NCBI GenBank assembly: GCA_009917455.1
Contig: QZDS01000004.1
Location: forward strand, 124,001 to 188,000
Origin: a bacterium 1xD8-48
GTDB lineage: Bacteria > Bacillota > Clostridia > Lachnospirales > Lachnospiraceae
Length of the DNA stretch: 64,000 nt
Direction of reading: 5' to 3'
The notes under the pieces were generated by a model. It was not told the DNA's origin, searched no databases, and worked only from the letters and a program-made list of their open reading frames with translations. Every line of letters starts with the position of its first letter. Position 1 is the stretch's first letter. Below are positions 16,641-26,246 of the stretch, in pieces. A program made the translations under genes and the position numbers.

Positions 16641-18404
16641 ATGAAGAAAGTAAATTTACTTGGCAAGATTAATTATATATTTGACCGGAAGCAGAAAATC
16701 CAGCTGGGGATTCTGGGCGTGATGATTTTTATCGGAGGGCTTCTGGAAACCTTGGGGGTGGGGGCCATGATTCCATTGGTGAACGCCCTTCTGATGCCGG
16801 AAAAATTACAGGAGTATATTGATAAATATGAGTTTCTGCAGAGAATCTGCGATATGCTGAACATTGAAAGCGCGGGGCAGGTTACGAAGGTGCTGCTTTT
16901 GGGGCTGATGGCAATTTATGTGATTAAAAACCTGTATGTTCTGTTCCTTATTTACAGGCAGAATTCCTTTATCACGCAAAACAGAAACAAGATGATAAGC
17001 CGGGTGATGGCGGAATTTTTAAACCGGCCCTATGAAAAATATCTGGGGGCGGATATCCCTACAGTGTTTCGTATCACGGACAGCGACATTCCCCAGACTT
17101 TTGCGCTGATTCTGGCCATGCTGCAGCTTGCCAGCGAGGTGGTGGTTTCATTCCTTATTTTTGTGGTGCTTTTGTGGCAGAACGTTGCCATGACGCTCTT
17201 TATCATTGCTATATTCGGCGTGATGACGCTGATTGTCCTGAAAGTGCTTAAGCCCCGGCTGAATAAAATCGGGGCGAAAAATCAGGCGATTCAGTCGCGG
17301 ATTGCCAAGTGGAGAATCCAGGCAACCTACGGCTTAAAGGACGTGAAGGTGCTGAACCGGGAGGAATTTTTCGTGCGGAATTATTACGAAACCGGCAAGG
17401 TGGGCGCGGACGTGGCAAGAAATTACGCGGTTTTGAACAATACGCCAAGAGTACTCATTGAGACGGTATTTATCGTCAGCGTTCTTTCGTTTATCACCAT
17501 TTACATCAACAGCGGCGGGAACGTGGGGGAGATTATGACCACCATAGCGGCCTTTGGCGTGGCGGCTATCAGGGTGCTTCCCAGCGTGAACCGGATTAAC
17601 ACTTATATTACGGAAATCGCCTATACCCAGCCAAGCCTTGATTTTGTGTATGAAAACTTGCAGGAGGGCATGAAGACCGACGCCATGCTGGCGGAGCGCA
17701 GGGCCAATTCCCAGGTGGAGAAGTTAAAGCTGGAGGATAAGATTGAGTTAAACCATATCAGCTTTCATTACCCGGATTCGGACAAGTATATTTTCAAGGA
17801 CGCCCACATGGCGGTGCCGAAAGGAAAATCTGTGGGGATTATCGGCGCTTCCGGCGCCGGGAAGTCGACCATAGTGGACGTGCTTTTGGGGCTTTTGCAC
17901 GCTCAGGAGGGGGAAATCACCTGCGACGGGGTGAATATTTTCAAAAATTATGAATCCTGGCTGGCGCAGGTGGGGTATATCCCTCAGGCCATTTATCTGA
18001 TTGACGAGTCCATTCGGGATAACATTGCTTTCGGAATTGATGCGGATAAGATTGACGATAAGCGGATATGGGAGGTTCTGGAGGAAGCTCAGCTCAAAGA
18101 ATTTATAGAGGAGCTGCCGGAGGGGCTTGATACCACAATCGGCGACCGGGGTGTGCGGCTTTCGGGCGGGCAGAGGCAGAGGATTGGCATTGCCAGAGCC
18201 CTTTACAACGACCCGGAAATACTGGTCTTTGACGAGGCCACTTCCGCTCTTGACAACGACACGGAGGCGGCGGTGATGGAGGCGGTAAACAGCTTCCACG
18301 GGAAAAAGACCATGATTATCATTGCCCACAGATTAAATACCATTGAAAAATGCGATATTATTTATAAGGTGGAAAATACGAAGCTGGTGGAAACCACTTT
18401 ATAA
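16641..18404 (+). CDS. PglK/MsbA-like ABC half-transporter, likely lipid-linked oligosaccharide flippase, copy 1
   Basis: The 587-residue protein has an N-terminal membrane domain of about six helices and a C-terminal ATPase with GASGAGKST (Walker A, about residue 402), LSGGQRQRIGIARALY (about 506), FDEATSALDN (Walker B, about 528) and a HRLNTI switch. In the membrane domain, AAIRVLPSVNRI and KVLNREEFF match the PglK/WlaB subgroup, which flips undecaprenyl-PP-linked oligosaccharides. It probably works as a homodimer. A paralogue with the same landmarks lies at 42402. AAAGGAG sits 4 bases before the ATG. Being first behind the promoter, it should be well expressed. Confidence 0.88.
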   Translation: MKKVNLLGKINYIFDRKQKIQLGILGVMIFIGGLLETLGVGAMIPLVNALLMPEKLQEYIDKYEFLQRICDMLNIESAGQVTKVLLLGLMAIYVIKNLYVLFLIYRQNSFITQNRNKMISRVMAEFLNRPYEKYLGADIPTVFRITDSDIPQTFALILAMLQLASEVVVSFLIFVVLLWQNVAMTLFIIAIFGVMTLIVLKVLKPRLNKIGAKNQAIQSRIAKWRIQATYGLKDVKVLNREEFFVRNYYETGKVGADVARNYAVLNNTPRVLIETVFIVSVLSFITIYINSGGNVGEIMTTIAAFGVAAIRVLPSVNRINTYITEIAYTQPSLDFVYENLQEGMKTDAMLAERRANSQVEKLKLEDKIELNHISFHYPDSDKYIFKDAHMAVPKGKSVGIIGASGAGKSTIVDVLLGLLHAQEGEITCDGVNIFKNYESWLAQVGYIPQAIYLIDESIRDNIAFGIDADKIDDKRIWEVLEEAQLKEFIEELPEGLDTTIGDRGVRLSGGQRQRIGIARALYNDPEILVFDEATSALDNDTEAAVMEAVNSFHGKKTMIIIAHRLNTIEKCDIIYKVENTKLVETTL

Positions 18405-18507
18405 AATATAAGAATTCCGGTTACCGGAGCGGGGCGGTTGATAATCCCCACACTGCATCGCGGTATCCGGTCGGGAATTTTGCGGAAAGAAAAGACAGGA
18501 AAAAGAT

Positions 18508-19551
18508 ATGACAGGAACGGAATTTATAAACGGACAGGGGCTGGGAAATCAGCTGTTCTGCTATGTGACGGCAAGGGCTGTGGCGGAGGAAAACGGATAC
18601 GAATTCGGTACCGCCGGGCAGGAACGCTTTGCGGTAAATATCCACAGTAACCGGGGAATGTATTTCATGGACGTGGATTTGGGACATGTCATTTCCGAAG
18701 AGGATAAGAAGAATTTCAAGATATATCAGGATGCGGAGGAGCGTCTGTACATCGGAAACTCCCGGCACGATATGACCCACGGATGCTATATTGCGGGAGC
18801 AGACGAGGGAATCCATCATGTGGCAGACAACACGCTGATTTACGGAAACATGCAGGACGAGTCCTATTTTATAAAGTATCTCGACAAGGTAAAACAGTGG
18901 CTTAAGGTGAAGCCGGAGTATGACTCCAGGGAGTACAGCAGAGAGAACCTCTGCATTATCAATATGCGGGGCGGCGAGTATACCGGAAGCCCGGAGCTTT
19001 TTATCGACAGGAAATACTGGATTCACGGCATAAGGGAAATGCGGAAAATCAGGCCGGATATGGAATTTATGATTGTCACGGACGATGTGGAGGCGGCGGG
19101 AAAGGTGCTTCCCGGAATACCGGCTCATCACTTTGACATCGGTAAGGATTATGTGACCTTAAAGAACGCTTATTACCTGCTGCTTTCCAATTCCTCCTTT
19201 GCCTGTCTGCCGGCACACACCAGTGAAACGCTGAAATTTGCCATCGCGCCCAAATACTGGGCAAGGCATAATGTGTCCGACGGCTACTGGGCTTCGGAGC
19301 AGAATATTTACAGCCTGTTCCACTACATGGACAGGAAAGGAAAGCTTTTTACGGCGGAGGAATGCCGGAGGGAGCTGGCGGAATATAAGAAGCGTTCCCG
19401 AAAGTATGCGAAGAAAAACAAAAGACCCGGAAGGGCGGGAGTTTTTTATCAGAATATCAGAAGGCGGTGCGTCTACGGATGGTTTTATCTGAAAAAGGTA
19501 TGGCGCGCCCTGATAAGGCGGATGAAAGCGAAAAGTTTCGCGGCGGGATGA
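18508..19551 (+). CDS. GT11-like glycosyltransferase, divergent
   Basis: The 347-residue protein begins with a fucosyltransferase-like GQGLGNQLFCYV loop, but its second motif is NMRGGEY (residues 152-158) where GT11 has HIRRGDY. His is Asn, the second Arg is Gly and Asp is Glu. The NSSF of NSSFSWW is present but continues ACLPA. The fold is probably that of GT11, yet the donor pocket differs and fucose should not be assumed. The last 50 residues are Lys/Arg-rich. It follows the ABC gene after 103 bases of noncoding sequence holding only a short TCCGG/CCGGA hairpin. AGGAAAA precedes the ATG. Confidence 0.75.
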   Translation: MTGTEFINGQGLGNQLFCYVTARAVAEENGYEFGTAGQERFAVNIHSNRGMYFMDVDLGHVISEEDKKNFKIYQDAEERLYIGNSRHDMTHGCYIAGADEGIHHVADNTLIYGNMQDESYFIKYLDKVKQWLKVKPEYDSREYSRENLCIINMRGGEYTGSPELFIDRKYWIHGIREMRKIRPDMEFMIVTDDVEAAGKVLPGIPAHHFDIGKDYVTLKNAYYLLLSNSSFACLPAHTSETLKFAIAPKYWARHNVSDGYWASEQNIYSLFHYMDRKGKLFTAEECRRELAEYKKRSRKYAKKNKRPGRAGVFYQNIRRRCVYGWFYLKKVWRALIRRMKAKSFAAG

Positions 19552-19558
19552 GGAAAAT

Positions 19559-20335
19559 ATGGAGAAGCAGTACAGGGAAAAAGGGAAACTTCAATTACCG
19601 AACGTAACGCTGGCCGCCATGGCCAGCGTGAAAATCTATGAGACAATCAAGGCGCTGGAATACAGTATGCGGGGGATTGATTTCGGGCAGGTGGTATTGA
19701 TTACCCACAGAAAGCCTTTAAGCCTTCCTAAAACGATTACTTATAAGCATACCTCAAAGCTCAATGATATCGACGCTTTTAACTATAAGATAGTCTACGA
19801 GCTTGGCAGGTATATTGAAACGGATTACGTGCTGCTGATACACTATGACGGTTTCGTGGTGCATCCCGAAAAATGGAGGGACGAGTTTTTCGATTATGAT
19901 TATATCGGTTCTCCCTGGCCCATACCCGAGCCGGGGAAAAAACACTGTTATCATGACGTCTATGGAAATCTGTGCAGGGTGGGTAACAGCGTGTCCTTAA
20001 GGAGCAAAAGGCTGCTTGATTTTCCGGCTGCCGCCGCGCTTAAGTGGGAGATGGACGAGGACGGCTTTTACAACGAGGATATTTTTCTGTGCTGTATGAA
20101 TAAACACAAAATCGAAGAGGCGGGCATGAAAATCGCCCCGGTGGAGGTGGCGAAGTATTTCGGGCACGAGCATCCCGTGCCGGAGGTTTTAGAGGTGGAC
20201 GCGCCCTTTGCTTTCCATAAATGGTGGGGAAGGAATGGGGCGTATCCTGTGTTTGAAAATCCGTGGACAAGAAGATGGCTGAAATTTAAGGATATGGTAA
20301 GGCCGTTTTTGTTCTGGAGACATAGAAAGCGATGA
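19559..20335 (+). CDS. DUF5672 family putative glycosyltransferase
   Basis: This 258-residue soluble protein has the DUF5672 pattern: LPNVTLAAMASV at the start, a helix with TIKALEYSM, LLIHYDGFVV and YIGSPWP in the middle, then NEDIFLCC and FGHEHP. The domain is found in bacterial and eukaryotic proteins linked to glycan synthesis and resembles a small GT-A enzyme; its reaction is not established. The HYDG and NEDI segments are candidates for metal and catalytic acids. It begins 7 bases after the GT11-like gene and precedes a GT17 gene, so it probably acts on the same glycan. Confidence 0.75.
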   Translation: MEKQYREKGKLQLPNVTLAAMASVKIYETIKALEYSMRGIDFGQVVLITHRKPLSLPKTITYKHTSKLNDIDAFNYKIVYELGRYIETDYVLLIHYDGFVVHPEKWRDEFFDYDYIGSPWPIPEPGKKHCYHDVYGNLCRVGNSVSLRSKRLLDFPAAAALKWEMDEDGFYNEDIFLCCMNKHKIEEAGMKIAPVEVAKYFGHEHPVPEVLEVDAPFAFHKWWGRNGAYPVFENPWTRRWLKFKDMVRPFLFWRHRKR

Positions 20336-20399
20336 AAGAGTCTTTTGTATTATCCGTCGGCAAAAGACGGCTGCAAAGGCATACAAGGGTGGGATAAAA

Positions 20400-21338
20400 A
20401 TGGTATATGACTGCATTCCCTTTTTTAACGAACTGGATATCTTAAAGCTGCGGCTCCATATTCTGGCGCCTTTGGTGGATAAATTTATCATAGAGGAAGC
20501 CACGGTGACTTTTTCGGGAGAGCCCAAGGAGCTTTGCTTCGAAAAGAACAGGGAGATGTTCCGGGAATTTCTGCCGAAAATCGAGTATATCGTGGTGGAC
20601 AATTCCCCTGTGGACACCACTACCCATTTGCGGGACAAGTTTCAGAAAAACGCGCTTATCCGGGGGCTTAAGGATGCCGGAGACAAAGATGTGATCATTT
20701 TAAGCGATGTGGATGAAATTCCCAATCCTGAGGCGCTCAAGAAGGTTATAGATGAGTTTGACCCGGCAAAGGTGTATCATTTTGCCCAGAGGATGTTTTA
20801 CTGCTTTTTAAATATGGAGGAAACCTCCGGGAATCTGCTTTCCATTACCGGAGAGTTCCCGAAGGTGGAGAGACGTATGTGGCTTGGCACCAAGGTGTTC
20901 GGCAAAAGGAGCATCCCGGAAAACGGAATCATTGAGCTGAGGGAGGCTTCCGTTATGGCGCCGGGGGCGGTGAGGGTTGCGGACGGAGGGTGGCATTTCG
21001 GATATATGGGAAGCAGCCGGGAGACCGATGTGTCCAGGCGAATCGGAACGAAGGTGGTTGCGGCGGCCCATCAGGAATACAATGACGAGGATTTGCTGCG
21101 GGAAGCCGGCGACAGATTGATTCTGGGGCAGGATATTTTCGGGCGCGAGGCCAGGTTCGAGCGTGTGGAGGTGGACGGGAGCTACCCGGAGTATCTCCTT
21201 GCCCATCTGGAGGAATACAGCTATCTGATTATGCCGCCGGTTTCAGGTATGAAGAAAGCCTGCACGGGAGCGTCCATGGTTTTCCGGCGGTTTTTCAGGA
21301 AGGCTGCAAGGAAGATCAGGCGTGTGCTGAAAAGGTAG
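20400..21338 (+). CDS. GT17 family glycosyltransferase
   Basis: The 312-residue protein starts MVYDCIPFFNELDILKLRL, the N-terminal signature of GT17, whose known members are beta-1,4-N-acetylglucosaminyltransferases (the MGAT3 type). ILSDVDEIPNP supplies the acidic metal-binding segment, and GGWHFGYMG is a conserved later block. Bacterial homologues sit in capsule and exopolysaccharide loci and may add GlcNAc, but that is by analogy. GGGTGGGAT lies before the ATG. The 64-base gap upstream contains a 5-base-pair CCGTC/GACGG hairpin without a T-run. The next gene starts 5 bases after its stop. Confidence 0.85.
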   Translation: MVYDCIPFFNELDILKLRLHILAPLVDKFIIEEATVTFSGEPKELCFEKNREMFREFLPKIEYIVVDNSPVDTTTHLRDKFQKNALIRGLKDAGDKDVIILSDVDEIPNPEALKKVIDEFDPAKVYHFAQRMFYCFLNMEETSGNLLSITGEFPKVERRMWLGTKVFGKRSIPENGIIELREASVMAPGAVRVADGGWHFGYMGSSRETDVSRRIGTKVVAAAHQEYNDEDLLREAGDRLILGQDIFGREARFERVEVDGSYPEYLLAHLEEYSYLIMPPVSGMKKACTGASMVFRRFFRKAARKIRRVLKR

Positions 21339-21343
21339 GAAAG

Positions 21344-22843
21344 ATGAATCAGAAGAATAAAATTGTCGAGGTTTACGGGCTTTGGTTTGCCGATTTGGTG
21401 GCAATAGGAATTTCTTTTGTTCTTGCCACCTATATTCGGTTTGGCAATTTCAGGGATATGGGAGATAAGGGCATTCATTTTCAGGTATGCCTTGTTTTGC
21501 TGCTTTTCTGTACTGTTTACACCTTTTTTATCGACTGGAACAGGAACTTTTTAAAGAGAAAACTCCAGAAGGAGCTGTATGAAATCTTAAAATACCATGT
21601 CATCATGATGCTGGTGGTGCAGATGATTATGTACTTCCTGAAATGGGCGGACGTGTTTTCCCGTCTGGTGATGATTTATTTTCCCATTATCAATGTGGCG
21701 TTGACGCTTCTTTTGCACCTCATGATAAAAAAGGGGATGCAGATTCATTATCAGTCCGAGCTTTCCAGAATCAAGGTGCTGGTGATTACTCACGCAGAGA
21801 TGGCCGGCGAGGTGTTAGAGCGCCTGCAGGATACTCTGGAAATTAATTATCAGATAGTGGGGATTGCCTGCCCGGAGGCCGGGGATATACAGAGAGAAGG
21901 CGCGCAGGCGACCGGCCGGAGCGGCGAGACGCTTCGGGAAGCAGGCGGCACAGAAAATGTGCAGTCCGCATACAGAGAAGAGAAAATCGACGGTATTCCG
22001 GTGGTGCATGCGGGCGATGATTTTATGGGAAATGTGACGCTCATGGCGTTGGACGAGGTATTTATCTATGCGCCGGAGCTGAAACAAAAGCAGATACAGA
22101 AAATTTTAAACGGATTTGACGAGATGGGAGTTGACTGTCATTACTGCATCGAGCTTCCCGGCACGCAGCCTGAAAGGAGCAAGATAGAGAGCTTCGGCAG
22201 CTATTCCGTGATTACCTATACCCGGTTTCAGAGCAGCTATAAAAGGCTTCTGATAAAGCGGGTGATGGATATTGCAGGGGGGCTTGTGGGGCTTTTAATC
22301 ACGATGGTATTTTTCCCCTTTGTGGCGCTGGCAATCAAGCTGGATTCTCCGGGGCCGGTGATGTTTTCCCAAATCAGGATTGGAAGAAACGGACGGCGGT
22401 TTAAAATTTATAAGTTCCGCTCCATGTATATAGACGCGGAGGAGCGGAAGAAGGAACTGGAGGGGCAGAATGAAATTCAGGGGCTGATGTTCAAGATAGA
22501 AAACGACCCCCGGATTACCAGAGTGGGAAAATTTATCCGCAAGACCAGCATCGACGAGCTACCCCAGTTTTATAACGTGGTAAAAGGCGACATGAGCCTG
22601 GTGGGCACAAGGCCGCCCACTGCCGACGAATTCGAAAAGTATAATCAGTATTACAGAAGGCGTATCAGTATGACGCCGGGGCTTACCGGCCTGTGGCAGG
22701 TCAGCGGGCGCAGCGATATTGAAGATTTTGACGATGTGGTTAAGTATGACCTTGAATATATTGACGGCTGGTCGCTGACCCTGGATATGAAGATTCTGTT
22801 GCGGACCATATGGGTGGTACTTGCGGGACGGGGCTCCAGATAA
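21344..22843 (+). CDS. Initiating polyprenyl-phosphate sugar phosphotransferase (WbaP/CpsE type)
   Basis: The 499-residue protein has four N-terminal membrane helices, a soluble middle domain, a re-entrant helix near residue 310 and the C-terminal bacterial sugar transferase domain with KFRSM (from Lys357), DELPQ (from Asp404), GTRPP and PGLTGLWQVSGR. It moves a sugar-1-phosphate (often glucose, galactose or a diaminosugar) from a nucleotide sugar to undecaprenyl phosphate, the first committed step of the glycan. It is the only such enzyme in the window. Residues of about 181-216 form a Gly/Glu/Ala-rich insertion. AGGAAAG precedes the ATG. Confidence 0.93.
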   Translation: MNQKNKIVEVYGLWFADLVAIGISFVLATYIRFGNFRDMGDKGIHFQVCLVLLLFCTVYTFFIDWNRNFLKRKLQKELYEILKYHVIMMLVVQMIMYFLKWADVFSRLVMIYFPIINVALTLLLHLMIKKGMQIHYQSELSRIKVLVITHAEMAGEVLERLQDTLEINYQIVGIACPEAGDIQREGAQATGRSGETLREAGGTENVQSAYREEKIDGIPVVHAGDDFMGNVTLMALDEVFIYAPELKQKQIQKILNGFDEMGVDCHYCIELPGTQPERSKIESFGSYSVITYTRFQSSYKRLLIKRVMDIAGGLVGLLITMVFFPFVALAIKLDSPGPVMFSQIRIGRNGRRFKIYKFRSMYIDAEERKKELEGQNEIQGLMFKIENDPRITRVGKFIRKTSIDELPQFYNVVKGDMSLVGTRPPTADEFEKYNQYYRRRISMTPGLTGLWQVSGRSDIEDFDDVVKYDLEYIDGWSLTLDMKILLRTIWVVLAGRGSR

Positions 22844-22883
22844 GGCTGCCGATACAATGGAAAAAATGCAGATGAGGTAATAC

Positions 22884-23912
22884 ATGGGAAAATATAAGGT
22901 CAGCGTGATTGTCCCGGTTTATAATACGGAAAAGTATCTGGCACAGTGTGTGGACACCCTTATCAGGCAGAACTATGACAATCTGGAAATCCTGCTGGTG
23001 GACGACGGCTCCACGGACAAAAGCGGGAAGCTGTGCGACGGATTTGCACGCAGCGATAAGAGAATCCGGGTAATTCACAAGGAAAACGGCGGTCTGGTTT
23101 CCGCATGGAAAAGAGGCGTGTGCGAGAGCACGGGGGAATATCTGTGCTTTGTGGACAGCGACGACTGGGTGGAGCCTTGCATGATAGCCGATATGGCGGA
23201 GCATCTGAGGGGAGTCCCCGGGGAAATTATTGCGGGAAATTATGTAATTGAAAGAGAAACCGGCAGAGAGTACGTATGGCAGGCGCTTCCTCCGGGGGAA
23301 TATGACCGGGCGGCAATAGAAAGGGAAGTAATTCCAAACCTCCTTGGCAGAGAGCGCCGGTATGTGACAGTCTCAAGATGCATGAAGCTGATTGGCCGGG
23401 AGCTGATTGAGGAAAACATGAAATACAGCGATTCTGAAGTGGTGATGGGGGAGGATATGACAGTGATGCTTCCCGCCCTGATTGACTGTAACAGGCTTAA
23501 GGCCATTGACAGCGCCCACTACCATTACCGCTATGTGACGGAATCAATGGTTCATAAATATGACAGGAAATTGTATGGCAACATACAGCTTTTGCGGGAG
23601 ATATTTCTCCGGGTGGTTTCCGATAAATTTGCGGGGGAGGAGCTTCTGGAAAGGCAAAGGCAGGTGGAACAGGAATATATTTTTTTCCTTCTGCTTGCGT
23701 TAAAAAATGAGGCGAGAGGAAACCCGCAGGGGTATCGGAAAAATATTTTTTCCATTTGTAAGTCGCCGGAGATTCAAAGGCTGGTGAGGGAGATGCCGGT
23801 TCGAGTGGAGGATAAGGCAAATAAGCTCCTTTATCTGACGCTCAGGCGCCCGGGGGAAATCACCGTGCGCCTGCTTCGGCTGGCGATGATTATTTATTAT
23901 CGCGGGAAATGA
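22884..23912 (+). CDS. GT2 family glycosyltransferase
   Basis: The 342-residue enzyme opens VIVPVYNTEKY and has LVDDGSTDKSG, ENGGLVSAWKRG and a metal site in FVDSDDWVEP, as in many WcaA/CpsI-like inverting enzymes of capsule loci. No membrane segment is evident. GAGGTAATAC before the ATG is a good ribosome site. It lies just after the initiating enzyme, so it is a candidate for the second sugar of the repeat unit; that is positional inference. The next GT2 starts 15 bases after its stop. Confidence 0.9.
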   Translation: MGKYKVSVIVPVYNTEKYLAQCVDTLIRQNYDNLEILLVDDGSTDKSGKLCDGFARSDKRIRVIHKENGGLVSAWKRGVCESTGEYLCFVDSDDWVEPCMIADMAEHLRGVPGEIIAGNYVIERETGREYVWQALPPGEYDRAAIEREVIPNLLGRERRYVTVSRCMKLIGRELIEENMKYSDSEVVMGEDMTVMLPALIDCNRLKAIDSAHYHYRYVTESMVHKYDRKLYGNIQLLREIFLRVVSDKFAGEELLERQRQVEQEYIFFLLLALKNEARGNPQGYRKNIFSICKSPEIQRLVREMPVRVEDKANKLLYLTLRRPGEITVRLLRLAMIIYYRGK

Positions 23913-23926
23913 GAAAGGAGGCCGGA

Positions 23927-24943
23927 ATGAATCAGAACGAAGAAGAAAAACCGTTAATCAGCGTGATTGTTCCGGTTTTCAACGGACAGGATTATCTGGA
24001 AAAATGTATTGAAAGCATAGAGAAGCAGACCTATAAAAATCTGGAGATTATTATCATCAATGACGGCTCCACGGACGATACCGCCGCCGTGTGCGTAAAG
24101 CTTCGGGAGACTTATGAAAATATCCATGTGATTACCACCGAGGACGCGGGCGTTTCGGCGGCAAGAAATGCGGGAATAGAGGCGGCGAAGGGAGAGTTCC
24201 TCACCTTCGTGGACGCGGACGACAGACTGCGGCCCAAAACCCTGAAAATCCTGTATAGGTGTATTCTGGCGACAAAGGCGGACGTGGCCGGCTGCGGCTT
24301 TCATGCATGGAGCAGCGAGGAGGAGTGGGAGACCTTTGTTTCCGAGAAATACCGGATTCACAAGGCCGGAAAATATAAGCCCGCCGAATACTTAAGCGAA
24401 CAGCTTCTGAAAGGAAACAGCAGATGCTGGAGCAAGCTCTACAGACGTTCGGCGGTGGGAGACCACCGGTTCCAGACAGAGCTGAGCATCGGGGAGGACA
24501 TGCTGTTTTTGTTAAAGCTCCTGCCCCGCCTTAAGGGGATTGCGGAGACGGACTATCCGGGGTACGGTTATTTTCAGAATCCGGCGGGCGCCATGAACAG
24601 GGAGTTTCGGTCGGGATACATGGATCAGATTACCTGCTGGGAGCAGGCAAGAGAGGAAATCCTAAAGAGAGATAAAAGGCTCGAAGCGCAGGTGACCGCG
24701 CTGCTGATTACGGGAATCATGCTGACGGCTGGCAAGCTGGCAATGCTTCCCGGCGGCGAGAGAAGGAAAAATAAAGAATATATTCGTATCTGCCATGAAA
24801 AACTAAAGGAAGAAATGCAGGTCTGGGGCGCCTATCAGAGGCTTTCCAAGGGCTACCAGCTGAAATCCCAGATGTTTCTGGCTATGCCGGGGATTTACCT
24901 GTGGCTCTATCACTTCAGGAAATACAGGAGCCGGGAGCTGTAA
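23927..24943 (+). CDS. GT2 family glycosyltransferase
   Basis: The start at 23927 is set by AAAGGAGG 5 bases upstream; the frame open from 23909 would place this site inside the gene. The 338-residue product has VIVPVFNGQDY, IINDGSTDDTA, ARNAGIEAAKG and FVDADDRLRP, with a WSKLYRR block typical of EpsJ-like enzymes. It is a cytosolic inverting transferase probably acting straight after the GT2 at 22884. The two share layout but are not recent duplicates. The acceptor and sugar are not readable. Confidence 0.9.
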   Translation: MNQNEEEKPLISVIVPVFNGQDYLEKCIESIEKQTYKNLEIIIINDGSTDDTAAVCVKLRETYENIHVITTEDAGVSAARNAGIEAAKGEFLTFVDADDRLRPKTLKILYRCILATKADVAGCGFHAWSSEEEWETFVSEKYRIHKAGKYKPAEYLSEQLLKGNSRCWSKLYRRSAVGDHRFQTELSIGEDMLFLLKLLPRLKGIAETDYPGYGYFQNPAGAMNREFRSGYMDQITCWEQAREEILKRDKRLEAQVTALLITGIMLTAGKLAMLPGGERRKNKEYIRICHEKLKEEMQVWGAYQRLSKGYQLKSQMFLAMPGIYLWLYHFRKYRSREL

Positions 24944-24989
24944 ACGGTGTGGGGAAAGTTTTTATGGAAAGTGAAAACAGGGAAATTTT

Positions 24990-26246
24990 ATGAAAGCAGA
25001 TAAACTGATAGTATATATGCATGCAGGCAGCGGCAACCACGGGTGCGAGGCCATTGTAAACAGCCTCTGCCATATGATTAAGGAAAAGGTAAAGCTTGTC
25101 AGCTATTTCGGGGAGGAAGATGAGAGGTATTCTCTCAAAGAGCTGTGTGAAATCAGGGGCGAGAGGCGGTTTGAAAATCATAAGGCGGCCCACGTGCTGT
25201 ATTACGGCTACCGGAAGCTTACAGGCGATAAGGAGAGCTTTATCAGATATCGCTACGGAGACATTTTCAAAAAAGAGGCGGCGCCTCTTGCAATCTCTAT
25301 TGGCGGCGACAATTACTGCTATGAAAATATGCTTGGCGACCTTCGCCTTGCCAACTCCGCCTTTAACAGGAGGGGGACCAGGACAGTACTCCTTGGCTGC
25401 TCCATCGAGCCGGAGCTCCTTAAGAGGAAAGAAATTGCAGAGGATTTGAGGAGATACCATACGATAATCGCAAGGGAAAGCATTACCTATGAGGCGCTTA
25501 AAGAGGCGTTTGGCAAAACTTCCAAAGAAATATCTGAAAAGACAGATAAGGGAATGGCGGAAGCGGTATCCGGCGGCTGCCCGGAGGTTTTGTGTTTTCC
25601 CGACCCGGCTTTCACACTGATGGCAAAGGAGCTTCCGCTGCCGGAAGGCTTTGCCCTCGGAAATACCGTGGGCATCAACGTCAGTCCTATGATTCAGGAC
25701 AACGAAAAGAAATCCGGCGTCACCATGGAAAATTATAAGGAACTGATTTCCTTTATTATTCAGAATACGGATATGCAGATTGCGCTGATTCCCCATGTGG
25801 TCTGGGAGAGAAACGACGACAGGGGGCCGGTTCATGAGCTGTATAGAGCCTTTGCGGATACAGGACGGGTGGCGGAAATCGGGGACGGAGGCTGCGAGGA
25901 GCTGAAAGGATTTATCGGACGCTGCCGGTTTTTTGTGGGAGCAAGAACCCACGCCACCATTGCGGCCTATTCTATGGGCGTTCCCACGCTGGTGGTGGGG
26001 TATTCCGTGAAGGCGAGGGGAATTGCCAGGGATTTGTTCGGAACGGAGGAAAACTATGTGCTTCCGGTACAGAGCCTTGAAAAAAAGGATGATTTGACAA
26101 AAGGCTTCCGGTGGCTGTTATCCCATGAGAAGGAAGTCAGGGAAAAGCTCGGGGAAGTGATGCCCGGCTATAAAAAGCGGGCGCTTGAGACAGGGAAAGA
26201 AGTAGACAGATTATGGGACGAGTTCAGTCGGCGGCAAAAAATATAG
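24990..26246 (+). CDS. Polysaccharide pyruvyl transferase family protein
   Basis: The 418-residue protein has the pattern of the pyruvyl transferase family (CsaB, WcaK): AGSGNHGCEAIVN near the N terminus, SIGGDNYCYE, REsIT-like SITYEAL, and near the C terminus GARTHATIAAYSMGVPTLVVGYSVKARG. Members move pyruvate from phosphoenolpyruvate onto a sugar as a ketal, giving an acidic group; some have other roles. The 35 residues around 180-195 are Lys/Glu-rich. It overlaps the Wzx gene by 34 bases in a different frame, which suggests that modification and export are expressed at fixed ratio. Confidence 0.86.
   Translation: MKADKLIVYMHAGSGNHGCEAIVNSLCHMIKEKVKLVSYFGEEDERYSLKELCEIRGERRFENHKAAHVLYYGYRKLTGDKESFIRYRYGDIFKKEAAPLAISIGGDNYCYENMLGDLRLANSAFNRRGTRTVLLGCSIEPELLKRKEIAEDLRRYHTIIARESITYEALKEAFGKTSKEISEKTDKGMAEAVSGGCPEVLCFPDPAFTLMAKELPLPEGFALGNTVGINVSPMIQDNEKKSGVTMENYKELISFIIQNTDMQIALIPHVVWERNDDRGPVHELYRAFADTGRVAEIGDGGCEELKGFIGRCRFFVGARTHATIAAYSMGVPTLVVGYSVKARGIARDLFGTEENYVLPVQSLEKKDDLTKGFRWLLSHEKEVREKLGEVMPGYKKRALETGKEVDRLWDEFSRRQKI

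Noticed and set aside
18416..18428. TCCGG-TTA-CCGGA hairpin after the first ABC gene as a terminator
   Set aside because: It is short, has a three-base loop and no T-run; probably chance in GC-rich DNA.
20354..20370. Terminator-like CCGTC/GACGG hairpin before the GT17 gene
   Set aside because: The stem is only five base pairs with no T-run after it.
24915..25952. Open frame of 345 codons on the minus strand opposite the pyruvyltransferase gene
   Set aside because: It lies fully antisense to a gene with clear family motifs, has no recognisable domain or ribosome site, and its residue mix (many Pro, Cys, His, Phe) is that of a reverse-frame shadow.
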